Below, in pieces: positions 1-7,142 of a stretch of 21,654 nucleotides of DNA. The notes beneath the pieces are model-generated. The model was not told the origin of the DNA, did no database searches, and saw nothing but the letters and a program-made list of their open reading frames with translations. The DNA lies in assembly GCA_937973575.1 (NCBI GenBank), contig CALJKH010000014.1, forward strand, positions 1 through 21,654. The letters are read 5' to 3'. The first letter of the stretch is position 1. Every line of letters starts with the position of its first letter. The translations under genes were made by a program, and so were the position numbers. The DNA is from an uncultured Solirubrobacterales bacterium. Lineage in GTDB: Bacteria > Actinomycetota > Thermoleophilia > Solirubrobacterales > Solirubrobacteraceae.

Positions 1-240
1 TCTGCTTGCCTTACCCATAACACGCTTTAGCATAATACGCCCAGCAAGTTTATATTCCTTGATCTTGGAAAGTGGCTCTGTTTTATTTTTATCAGCATAA
101 TGCCTATGAATAAATGCTGCCAATGCATCGCGTTTAAAATTATTCGGAAATGCGTTTTTAGTTTTTTTATTTAACTCGGCTAATTTAGCACGCCGTTCCT
201 TGATTTGATTCGTTTTATCTGATGTAACAATTGCACTCAT
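1..240 (-). CDS. lysS: Lysine-tRNA ligase, N-terminal part (cut by window edge)
   Basis: Translating the minus strand from ATG at 240 gives 80 residues beginning MSAIVTSDKTNQ and running open to the edge. The segments RRAKLAEL, FPNNFKRD and AGRIMLKRVMGKAS match the start of class II lysyl-tRNA synthetase, where the anticodon-binding OB fold begins. The enzyme charges tRNA-Lys in the cytoplasm; the catalytic domain lies outside the window. The gene diverges from pyrG across about 190 nt. The DNA is strikingly AT-rich (hand counts of 32-42% GC per 60 nt) with A/T-ending codons, unlike the genes after position 600. The protein style suggests a gammaproteobacterium-like source, which is inference. 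Family assignment is confident. Confidence 0.88.
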   Translation of the reverse strand, partial: MSAIVTSDKTNQIKERRAKLAELNKKTKNAFPNNFKRDALAAFIHRHYADKNKTEPLSKIKEYKLAGRIMLKRVMGKASR

Positions 241-263
241 GAGTAGACTTTAGTGTTTAAACC

Positions 264-287
264 TGACTTCATTTTAACATAAATCAA
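264..287 (-). promoter_or_regulatory. Candidate lysS promoter (extended -10)
   Basis: On the minus strand, TGT followed by TAAAAT (279 down to 271) forms an extended -10 element about 30 nt upstream of the lysS ATG. An upstream TTGATT at 287-282 is too close to act as its -35, so the call rests on the extended -10 alone. The surrounding DNA is very AT-rich, which makes chance matches more likely. Confidence 0.3.
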
Positions 288-372
288 ATTTTTAAAGCAC
301 CGTGAGTTTAAAACTATATTAAAGAGCACATAAGCCGAGACTCTGATGTTGTGAAGGCATCCAAGTGCTTCA

Positions 373-407
373 TTGAACTTAAAAATACTTTGTGTTAGAT
401 TAACACA
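373..407 (+). promoter_or_regulatory. Candidate pyrG promoter with overlapping inverted repeat
   Basis: TTGAAC at 373-378 and TTAGAT at 395-400, 16 nt apart, resemble sigma-70 -35 and -10 boxes. The predicted transcript start lies about 24 nt before the pyrG ATG at 431. A perfect 7-bp inverted repeat, TGTGTTA (391-397) and TAACACA (401-407) around GAT, covers the -10 box and could be an operator or a short leader hairpin. The 190-nt lysS-pyrG gap otherwise shows only AT-rich sequence, including the palindrome GTTTAAAC at 255-262. Confidence 0.35.
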
Positions 408-430
408 GCATTGTGATCAAAAAGTACAAC

Positions 431-2095
431 ATGGTAAACACAACGCATTTTATCTTTGTTACTGGAGGTGTTGTTTCATCATTAGGAAAAGGAATAACCT
501 CTGCAACCCTAGGTGCGATCTTAGAGTCCTGTGGTTTAAAGGTCACAATTTTAAAACTCGATCCCTACATCAATGTTGACCCTGGGACCATGTCGCCGTA
601 CCAGCACGGTGAAGTGTTCGTTACCGAGGATGGTGCGGAGACCGACCTCGACCTTGGTCACTACGAGCGGTTTACTGATGCGAATACCTCGAAGGCTTCA
701 AATGTCACTGCAGGCGGGATCTACAACAACGTGATCCGGCGTGAGCGCAGGGGTGACTACCTTGGAGCGACAGTTCAGGTCGTCCCTCACATCACCGATG
801 AGATTCGCAATCGCGTCAAGCTCATCGCGGAATCCGGTGATGTTGATGTGGTCATCACTGAGATTGGCGGCACGGTTGGCGATATTGAGTCGCTGCCGTT
901 CCTAGAAGCCATTAGGCAGTTCCCAGTTGAGGTTGGGCGTAATCGGTGCCTTTACATCCACCTGACGCTGGTGCCTTGGATCGGACACGCCGGCGAGCTG
1001 AAGACGAAGCCCACACAGCACTCGGTCAACGAGCTTCGTCGCATCGGCATCCAGCCAGACATGGTTATGTGTCGTTCGGAGTCGAGCTTGCCGAAGGACA
1101 TCCGGGAGAAGATCGCTCTATTCACAAGCGTTCCAGTCAACGCTGTCATCTCTGCGCGGGATGTAGGAAATATTTACGAGGTACCGCTCGCCTTCCGCGA
1201 GGAGGGTGTTGACAAATTTGTCCTCGACCATTTCGGTCTCGAAGGCGGTGAACCTGACCTTGAGGGCTGGGAGGCAATGATCCTTAGGGCAGAAGCTGCT
1301 GTGGAGCCTGTCCGGATCGCCCTGGTCGGCAAATACGTCCAGTTGGAAGACGCCTATCTCTCAGTAGTCGAGTCGCTTCGTCATGCCGGCGTGGGTCACG
1401 GCTGCAAAGTCGAGATCGATTGGATTGACTCAGAAAAGCTTGAAGGTGCCGAGGCTCATGCGCGCCTGACCGCTGCTGACGGGATCCTTATCCCGGGCGG
1501 ATTTGGAGGTCGGGGAGTGGAAGGCAAGATTGAGGCTGCCCGGATCGCCCGTGAGGAGCAGATTCCTTATCTCGGCATCTGTCTGGGTATGCAGGTGGCA
1601 GTTTGCGAGTACGCGCGAAACGTTGCGGGGATGGAGGGTGCAAACTCCACCGAGTTCGACCCCGAAACGCCGCACCCAGCCATCGACCTTCTGCCAGAGC
1701 AGAAGGAAGTTGCGGACATGGGCGGCACGATGCGTTTGGGCGCAGATCCGGTCACCCTCGTTGAAGGCACGCGAACACGGGCCATTTACGGCGAAGAGGT
1801 GGCATACGAACGCCACCGTCACCGTTACGAGGTCAACAACCTTCTTCGGCCGCGCATCGAGGAGGCCGGACTTGTTGTCTCGGGTACATCTCCTGACGGC
1901 CGTCTAGTTGAGGCCGTCGAGCTGCCCGACACAGTGCATCCGTTCTATGTCGCAAGCCAGTACCACCCAGAGTTCAAGTCACGGCCTGACCGTCCCGCCC
2001 CGCTGTTTAACGGTTTCGTAGGGGCAGCGCTGATTCGCGCTAAGGATCGAGTTGAAGCTGATGGCGTTGCCAGCCACAGCGACGCTCAGGCGTGA
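431..2095 (+). CDS. pyrG: CTP synthase (composite: AT-rich 5' end, GC-rich remainder)
   Basis: CTP synthase makes CTP from UTP, ATP and glutamine. Starting at ATG 431 gives 554 residues, close to the family length; GTG at 413 would add six residues not typical of the family. The N-terminal synthetase domain has the P-loop region VTGGVVSSLGKG (about residues 9-20), DPYINVDPG (from residue 44) and GEVFVTEDGAETDLDLGHYE. The C-terminal class I glutaminase has the nucleophile C384 in LGICLGMQ and H512/E514 in YHPEF. The stop overlaps the next gene by GTGA. The first 43 or so codons are AT-rich and A/T-ending, then codon use turns GC-rich inside the conserved DPYINVDPGTMSP stretch. The reading frame is intact, but the gene probably joins two sources. 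Confidence 0.95.
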   Translation: MVNTTHFIFVTGGVVSSLGKGITSATLGAILESCGLKVTILKLDPYINVDPGTMSPYQHGEVFVTEDGAETDLDLGHYERFTDANTSKASNVTAGGIYNNVIRRERRGDYLGATVQVVPHITDEIRNRVKLIAESGDVDVVITEIGGTVGDIESLPFLEAIRQFPVEVGRNRCLYIHLTLVPWIGHAGELKTKPTQHSVNELRRIGIQPDMVMCRSESSLPKDIREKIALFTSVPVNAVISARDVGNIYEVPLAFREEGVDKFVLDHFGLEGGEPDLEGWEAMILRAEAAVEPVRIALVGKYVQLEDAYLSVVESLRHAGVGHGCKVEIDWIDSEKLEGAEAHARLTAADGILIPGGFGGRGVEGKIEAARIAREEQIPYLGICLGMQVAVCEYARNVAGMEGANSTEFDPETPHPAIDLLPEQKEVADMGGTMRLGADPVTLVEGTRTRAIYGEEVAYERHRHRYEVNNLLRPRIEEAGLVVSGTSPDGRLVEAVELPDTVHPFYVASQYHPEFKSRPDRPAPLFNGFVGAALIRAKDRVEADGVASHSDAQA

Positions 2096-3213
2096 GCCGA
2101 CACTCCCACGAGCAGCACTCCAAGCGGTTCCAAGAACTCTGCGCGATCCAGAGTCCTTCGCTCGGCGAACGAGCCGTAGGTGCCTATGTCGAGGGGCAGC
2201 TAGACAAGTTCGGGTTTGAGTGGACTCGGGATGAGGCTGGGGAGGCAATCGGCGGGGATCAGGGCAACATCATCTGCAAGGTCGAGGGTGAGAATTCGAG
2301 CCAGTCGATTCTGGTAGCAGCGCATCTAGACACGGTTCCACCAGGTTCGGAAACTGAGGCGGCTCTTGAAGATGGACAATGGTCGAACTCCGGAGATGGA
2401 ATCCTCGGGATTGACAACAAGGCAGCTGTTGCCGCAATTCTCACTGCCCTTGAGGTTTGGTCTGAGCACCCGCCATCAGTTGATGTGTGCGCGGTCTTTA
2501 CGGTTGCCGAGGAAATAAGCCTCCTCGGGGCACAAGAGCTGGAGCTGCCGTCCCCGCTCCCATCCGCAGGTTTCGTCTTCGATCACCCGACTCCCATCGG
2601 GACCGTGATCGCCAGTTCGCCTTCTCACCACACGATTGAGATGGAGTTCACTGGAGCTAGCGCTCATGCAGGGGTGGCACCGGAGGCTGGTGCTTCTGCG
2701 ATTGAAGCCGCCGCTACCGCTGTCGCTCTCTGTCCCGGGGGACGGCTTGATCCCGTCACCACATCGAACTTTGGAGTTATCGAGGGAGGGAGCGCTGTCA
2801 ATGTCGTACCGGAGAAGTGCCGCGTCCTAGCCGAGATTCGTAGCCAGAATCCCGAAACCCTCACAGCTGAGACGAGGCGGATCGTTGACGCTGCGCACGA
2901 GGGGGCTGGCAAGCATGGCTGCGCTGCAGATGTGACAGTAAAACCGAGCTTCAAGGGTTACCAGCACGCCGACGGTCACACTGCGCTGGAGATCGGGGAG
3001 GCTGCCTTGCGGTCGCTTGGGATTGAGCCAGAGCGGATTTCGAGCGCGGGCGGCTCCGATGCCAATGTCTTTGAAGTGATGGGTATCCCGTCGCTGAACT
3101 TGGGCGATGGTTCAACTGGAACTCACACTGACGCAGAGGCAATATCTGAAGCTGACCTTCAACGCCTCGTCGAGCTTGTTCTAGCTCTACCTGTTTCAGC
3201 AGCCTGCAAATAG
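2092..3213 (+). CDS. M20-family metallopeptidase (PepT-like)
   Basis: A 373-residue cytoplasmic dizinc aminopeptidase or hydrolase of the M20 clan, closest in style to PepT-like proteins. The metal and catalytic set is visible in order: H78 and D80 in AHLDTVP, bridging D108 in GIDNKAA, general base E140 and ligand E141 in AEEISLLGA, D164 in FDHP, and H345 in GTHTDAEAI. GGSDANVF near the end and the lid domain between about residues 180 and 290 also fit. There is no signal peptide. Start GTG 2092 overlaps the pyrG stop by four bases, suggesting translational coupling. The substrate, a small peptide or an N-acylated amino acid, cannot be read from the sequence. Confidence 0.88.
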   Translation: MSRHSHEQHSKRFQELCAIQSPSLGERAVGAYVEGQLDKFGFEWTRDEAGEAIGGDQGNIICKVEGENSSQSILVAAHLDTVPPGSETEAALEDGQWSNSGDGILGIDNKAAVAAILTALEVWSEHPPSVDVCAVFTVAEEISLLGAQELELPSPLPSAGFVFDHPTPIGTVIASSPSHHTIEMEFTGASAHAGVAPEAGASAIEAAATAVALCPGGRLDPVTTSNFGVIEGGSAVNVVPEKCRVLAEIRSQNPETLTAETRRIVDAAHEGAGKHGCAADVTVKPSFKGYQHADGHTALEIGEAALRSLGIEPERISSAGGSDANVFEVMGIPSLNLGDGSTGTHTDAEAISEADLQRLVELVLALPVSAACK

Positions 3214-3237
3214 AGGTAGAGCAGTCACGGTGCCGAA

Positions 3238-4182
3238 ATGCATCGGACTGTGTCACCTGAACTAGCCTCAGACCACCTACTTGACTTCCTAGGATCGCTT
3301 GAGCTGGAGCGCGGTTTGGCCCGTAACACCCTCGAGGCCTACCGCAGCGACCTTCTTCAACTCTCGGCCTTCGTAACGAGCCGGGGCAAGACACTTTCAA
3401 CCGCTGGAGCCTCCGATCTTCGCATCTGGATGCGCGAGTTAGCCGAGGGTCCGGCTGATGGAAAGCCGGCAGCCTCAGCGACACTTCGCCGGAAGGCGGC
3501 CTGCGCCAGGACTTACTTCAAATGGCTTCGTCGGGAGGAGATCATTACGGAAGATCCAACGCTCGGTCTGGAGTCTCCTACTAGCGACAAGAAGCTTCCG
3601 AACGTACTGTCGCGGGATGAGGTTGCGCTGCTGCTTAGGCAGCCCGATGTGACCACACCAGCTGGCCTCCGTGATCGTGCGATTCTCGAAACGATGTACG
3701 CATGCGGTTTGCGGGCTAGTGAAGTAACTGGATTGGAGCTTGGAAAGCTTGATCTTGAGGACGGCACCCTCAGAGTTGTGGGTAAGGGCCGCAAGGAGCG
3801 TTTGGTCCCTATCGGAGGTGACGCACAGTCAGCGCTTAGAACATGGCTCTCCAGAGGAAGGCCGCACTTCGTTGGAGTTACAGAGGAACGAAGAGTGTTT
3901 GTTAACCAGCGCGGAGGAGCTCTCACCCGGCAAGGCCTTCACGGGATCGTCCGAATCCACGCCCGTTCAGCTGGGCTGGATGGCCGGATGACGCCACACA
4001 CCCTGCGGCATAGCTTCGCTACCCATCTGCTCGCCGGAGGGTGTGACCTGCGTGCCCTTCAGGAGATGCTCGGGCATGCCGACGCTGCCACGACCCAGAT
4101 GTACACCCACCTCTCGAACGAGGATCTAAAAGAGACTTACTTCGCAGCTCACCCGAGAGCGCGGAGCGACCAGACCGATTAG
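3238..4182 (+). CDS. xerD: Tyrosine recombinase XerC/XerD
   Basis: A 314-residue site-specific recombinase that would resolve chromosome dimers at a dif site with a partner Xer protein. The N-terminal SAM-like DNA-binding domain covers about residues 10-105 (LELERGLARNTLEAYRSDL). The catalytic domain shows R159 (CGLRASE), K183 (GKGRKERLVP), H254 and R257 (TPHTLRHSFATHLL), H280 (LGHAD) and nucleophile Y289 (QMYTHLS), so it should be active. ATG 3238 was chosen; GTG 3250 is an alternative. AGAGGT at 3212-3217 is a distant ribosome-binding site at best. Gene order after pyrG fits a housekeeping Xer protein rather than a phage integrase. XerC cannot be excluded; XerD is the usual name in this position in Actinobacteria. 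Confidence 0.9.
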   Translation: MHRTVSPELASDHLLDFLGSLELERGLARNTLEAYRSDLLQLSAFVTSRGKTLSTAGASDLRIWMRELAEGPADGKPAASATLRRKAACARTYFKWLRREEIITEDPTLGLESPTSDKKLPNVLSRDEVALLLRQPDVTTPAGLRDRAILETMYACGLRASEVTGLELGKLDLEDGTLRVVGKGRKERLVPIGGDAQSALRTWLSRGRPHFVGVTEERRVFVNQRGGALTRQGLHGIVRIHARSAGLDGRMTPHTLRHSFATHLLAGGCDLRALQEMLGHADAATTQMYTHLSNEDLKETYFAAHPRARSDQTD

Positions 4183-4209
4183 AGGTTGGGATGCTGCTTT
4201 GATTGCGGC

Positions 4210-5046
4210 ATGCCAGAACTTCCTGAGGTTGAAACTGTCGTAAGGCGCATCCGTCCGACCCTGGAGGGGCGGACAGTTGAGGGTGTGGAAGTTCACGACG
4301 CGAGGTGGGCGCTTCCGTTGAGCCCAGCTGAGTTAGAGAGACAGCTGACTGGCCGGCATGTCGAAGGCGTTTCACGGCGTGGCAAGTACATCCTCGTAGC
4401 GCTCGACAGTGGCAAGACGCTCGTGATGCATCTTCGGATGACGGGGACGATCCTGATTAACCCAGATGAGGAGATCGGGCACGAGCGTGCGGAGTTCGGC
4501 CTTTCAGATGGAACAAGGCTGGTTTTCAATGATCCGCGCAGGTTTGGGACGGCGGAGCTAATTACGACAACTTCGCTCGACGATTACTTCTCTGGGCGTC
4601 TTGGCTTGGAACCGTTCGATGCTGGCTTCACTGGGGTGCATTTCTTCGGCTTGACGCGGGGTAGAAAGGCGCCACTTAAGTCGTTTCTTCTCGACCAGAA
4701 GCTGATTGCGGGGATCGGCAACATCTATGCGGACGAGGCGCTCTTTAGGGCTCGGCTCCACCCGCTGAGGCAGCCCTATGGGCTTACTCGGGATCAGGCG
4801 GAGTCGCTTCGATTAGGAGCAATCGATGCTCTCCAAGCTGGCATTGATGCAGGCGGCGCCACAATCGACGACTTTCGTAACCCAGACGGCGCCTGGGGCG
4901 CTTACCAATCTGAGTTCCTCGTTCATCGACGGGAAGGCAAGGATTGCCCAGCCTGTGGAACCTCAATCATTAAGTTCAAGGTTGGTGGGCGAGCGACTTA
5001 CTGCTGTGAAGCGTGCCAGAAGCGGCCGAGCAGGATTAGGCGATGA
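4210..5046 (+). CDS. mutM: Formamidopyrimidine-DNA glycosylase
   Basis: A bifunctional base-excision glycosylase and AP lyase that removes 8-oxoguanine and formamidopyrimidines. The start is fixed by chemistry: ATG 4210 places the catalytic proline at position 2 (MPELPEVE), while an upstream TTG at 4186 would bury it. It has 278 residues. P2, E3 and K59 (RRGKYIL) are present, with QKLIAGIGNIYADEALF of the helix-two-turn-helix. The zinc finger has C246 and C249 (CPAC) and C266 and C269 (CEAC). The start lies 27 nt after xerD. The 3' end overlaps the convergent glutaredoxin gene by 11 nt. Confidence 0.96.
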   Translation: MPELPEVETVVRRIRPTLEGRTVEGVEVHDARWALPLSPAELERQLTGRHVEGVSRRGKYILVALDSGKTLVMHLRMTGTILINPDEEIGHERAEFGLSDGTRLVFNDPRRFGTAELITTTSLDDYFSGRLGLEPFDAGFTGVHFFGLTRGRKAPLKSFLLDQKLIAGIGNIYADEALFRARLHPLRQPYGLTRDQAESLRLGAIDALQAGIDAGGATIDDFRNPDGAWGAYQSEFLVHRREGKDCPACGTSIIKFKVGGRATYCCEACQKRPSRIRR

Positions 5047-5287
5047 GGTCAGCGAGCTGCCCGCTCGCGTCAGCGGCCGCAAGCTCAGTCCAGCCACCGA
5101 GGGTCTTCCCATCGATCACGATCTGAGGAAATGTCATCAGTCCCGTCTTGGCGGCAAGCTCGGCTCGTCCGTCCGGATCTCTCGCCAAATTGATCTCTTC
5201 GAACGCAATTTCGCGTGATTTCAGCAACGCCTTTGCGCGGCTGCAGAAGGGGCACGGCTCTGTGCTGTACATGATGACTTCGGCCAT
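5036..5287 (-). CDS. Glutaredoxin (dithiol, CPFC)
   Basis: An 83-residue thioredoxin-fold thiol-disulfide oxidoreductase. The active site CPFC is at C12-C15 in YSTEPCPFCSRAK, followed by TFPQIVIDGK with the cis-proline and GGWTEL, as in GrxC/NrdH-like proteins. The start at ATG 5287 gives the usual length beginning just before the first beta strand; an in-frame upstream start at 5317 would add ten atypical residues. It lies alone on the minus strand, tail-to-tail with mutM (11-nt overlap) and head-to-head with recO (63 nt). The electron donor is not evident: many Actinobacteria use mycothiol or thioredoxin reductase rather than glutathione. Confidence 0.9.
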   Translation of the reverse strand: MAEVIMYSTEPCPFCSRAKALLKSREIAFEEINLARDPDGRAELAAKTGLMTFPQIVIDGKTLGGWTELAAADASGQLADLIA

Positions 5288-5350
5288 GACTAAGAAGATA
5301 GCGACAGATTCCCCCACGAGTGCGTGCCAGCCCCGTCTAAGTTGGGCGTC

Positions 5351-6073
5351 GTGAGCAAGACTCTCGAAACAGAAGGTGTGATCCTGCGCTCAATCCGCTT
5401 TGGCGAAGCTGACCGCATTTTGCACCTCTACACACCCGAAGACGGCAGAGTCGGGGCCATCGCCAAGGGTGCCCGTAAAACCAAGAGCCGGTTTGGTGCC
5501 CGGCTTGAGCCGTTCTCCCGGGGGAACTTCACTCTCAGGGTTGGAAAGGGAGACCTGATGAGCGTCTCCGGCGTGGAAACGATTGCGCCTAACGGTGGAC
5601 TTCGGACATCCGCTGACTCCCTCGATTGGGCAGCCCGGGCGTGCGACGCCGTTTCACGCCTGCTTGACGGTCCTGATCCCCATTCAAACGCCTACAACCT
5701 GCTTGTGAACGGACTCGCCGTTGTCTCAGCTGATCCCGCTCGGGCAACGAAGGCAACTCAGCTTTCGTTCAGATTGAAGCTGCTGGTGGCGGCCGGATTG
5801 CAACCACACCTGACTAGCTGTTGTCGCTGCGGCGACACTCAATCGATTGCTGCGTTTTCCGGGGCGGATGGTGGAGCGGTCTGCTCCAACTGCCGCAAGG
5901 ATGATTTCCCGCTTGGTGGCGAGGCGCTGGGCTGGATGGCAGAGGCACTTGGCATTCCACTGGCTGATGCTCCTGCTGCGGGGGAGGTCGCATTACGCCA
6001 GGCCGACCGGGCAATCAATGAAACAGTTGAGCATCACGCCAATGTCCGTCTTCGACCAGCGGCAGCACGGTAG
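5351..6073 (+). CDS. recO: DNA repair protein RecO
   Basis: RecO anneals single strands and, with RecR and RecF, loads RecA at gaps. The N-terminal OB fold shows ETEGVILRSIRFGEADRI, the classic RecO opening, then GARKTKSRFGARLEPF. The zinc-binding module has C157 and C160 (CCRC) and C178 and C181 (CSNC). GTG 5351 gives 240 residues and puts the family motif at residue 6; an upstream GTG at 5324 would add nine. Neither has a strong Shine-Dalgarno sequence. The C-terminal tail after the zinc module is slightly short and ends in RLRPAAAR. It is followed after 34 nt by the dGTPase-like gene. Confidence 0.92.
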   Translation: MSKTLETEGVILRSIRFGEADRILHLYTPEDGRVGAIAKGARKTKSRFGARLEPFSRGNFTLRVGKGDLMSVSGVETIAPNGGLRTSADSLDWAARACDAVSRLLDGPDPHSNAYNLLVNGLAVVSADPARATKATQLSFRLKLLVAAGLQPHLTSCCRCGDTQSIAAFSGADGGAVCSNCRKDDFPLGGEALGWMAEALGIPLADAPAAGEVALRQADRAINETVEHHANVRLRPAAAR

Positions 6074-6107
6074 CCTCTCCCGAAGTGACATGGTCCGGAG
6101 ATAAGTG

Positions 6108-7142
6108 ATGAGCCACCCGACAGGCCCGAAGGCAATTGAATTCGAAACTCGCGTAAGAGCGCTAGAGGATCAGGCGCTCTCGCCGCTTGCAGTGCGGTCG
6201 TATCCGGAGGACAGGGAGCGCCCAGAGGATCCGTGTGGGCTCCGCACTCCCTTTCAGCGCGACCGCGACCGGATTGTTCACAGCAAGGCATTCCGGCGCC
6301 TAAAGCACAAGACACAGGTCTTCATCTCCCCATTGGGCGACCACTACCGGACCCGCCTCACTCACACCCTTGAAGTCACGCAGATAAGCCGCACTGTGGC
6401 GCGAGCGTTACAGCTCAATGAGGACCTCACCGAGGCAATTGGGCTTGGGCACGACCTTGGGCATTCCCCATTTGGCCATGTCGGGGAGGAAATGCTGGAT
6501 GCCTTGCTCAAGGAGCACTATGGCACCGGCTTTCGCCACTACGAGCATTCCTTAAGAATCGTCGACGCAATTGAGCGCGATGGGATTGGTCTCAATCTCT
6601 CCAACCCTGTTCGCGATGGCATCGCACACCACTCTGGGAGAGCGGCGATGCCAAATAGCCTTGAGGGAAGAATTGTTCGAATCGTGGACCGGGTTGCTTA
6701 CCTCAACCACGACATTGACGACGCGATCCGAGCTGGAGTCATCTCCGACTCAGATGTGCCCAAGGAGGCGCTGACAGTCCTCGGACCTACGGGTGGCGAT
6801 CGGATCGACGCTCTAGTTCACGACTTGGTGGAGCACAGTGCTGAAGCCGGCGACATCGTTCAGGGCGACGAGGCTGGTGCTGCAATGACTCATCTTCGCG
6901 AATTTATGTTCGAGCGCGTCTACTTGAGCCCACAAGCTAGGGAGGAGCACGGCCGCGTCTCAATGGTCATCGGAACTCTTTTCGATCACTACCGAAACGA
7001 TCCGAGTCAAATCCCGGCTGGTGCATCACCAGCGGATGCAACCGAAGCTGAGCGAATCACCGACTGGATTGCAGGCATGACTGACCGGTTCAGCATTCGG
7101 GCCTTCGAAGAGCTTGCAGTTCCGACCGGATTCGAGCGATGA
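6108..7142 (+). CDS. dgt: dGTPase-like dNTP triphosphohydrolase (HD domain)
   Basis: A 344-residue HD-superfamily hydrolase expected to convert dNTPs to deoxynucleoside and triphosphate, trimming the dNTP pool. Metal ligands are H86 (RLTHTLEV), H115 and D116 (GLGHDLGHSPFGH) and D202 (YLNHDIDDAI). The N-terminal FQRDRDRIVHSKAFRRLKHKTQVF is the hallmark of Dgt-like proteins, and the length fits the short (type 2) group. GGAG at 6097-6100 lies 7 nt before ATG 6108, favouring this over GTG 6105. The stop overlaps dnaG through ATGA, so the two are probably translated together; a dgt-dnaG pair is common in Actinobacteria. Confidence 0.92.
   Translation: MSHPTGPKAIEFETRVRALEDQALSPLAVRSYPEDRERPEDPCGLRTPFQRDRDRIVHSKAFRRLKHKTQVFISPLGDHYRTRLTHTLEVTQISRTVARALQLNEDLTEAIGLGHDLGHSPFGHVGEEMLDALLKEHYGTGFRHYEHSLRIVDAIERDGIGLNLSNPVRDGIAHHSGRAAMPNSLEGRIVRIVDRVAYLNHDIDDAIRAGVISDSDVPKEALTVLGPTGGDRIDALVHDLVEHSAEAGDIVQGDEAGAAMTHLREFMFERVYLSPQAREEHGRVSMVIGTLFDHYRNDPSQIPAGASPADATEAERITDWIAGMTDRFSIRAFEELAVPTGFER

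Noticed and set aside
3238..4182. XerC/XerD gene as a sign of a mobile element or integron
   Set aside because: Length, motifs and position in the pyrG-mutM-recO neighbourhood fit the chromosomal dimer-resolution enzyme; no attachment sites or cargo are seen beside it.
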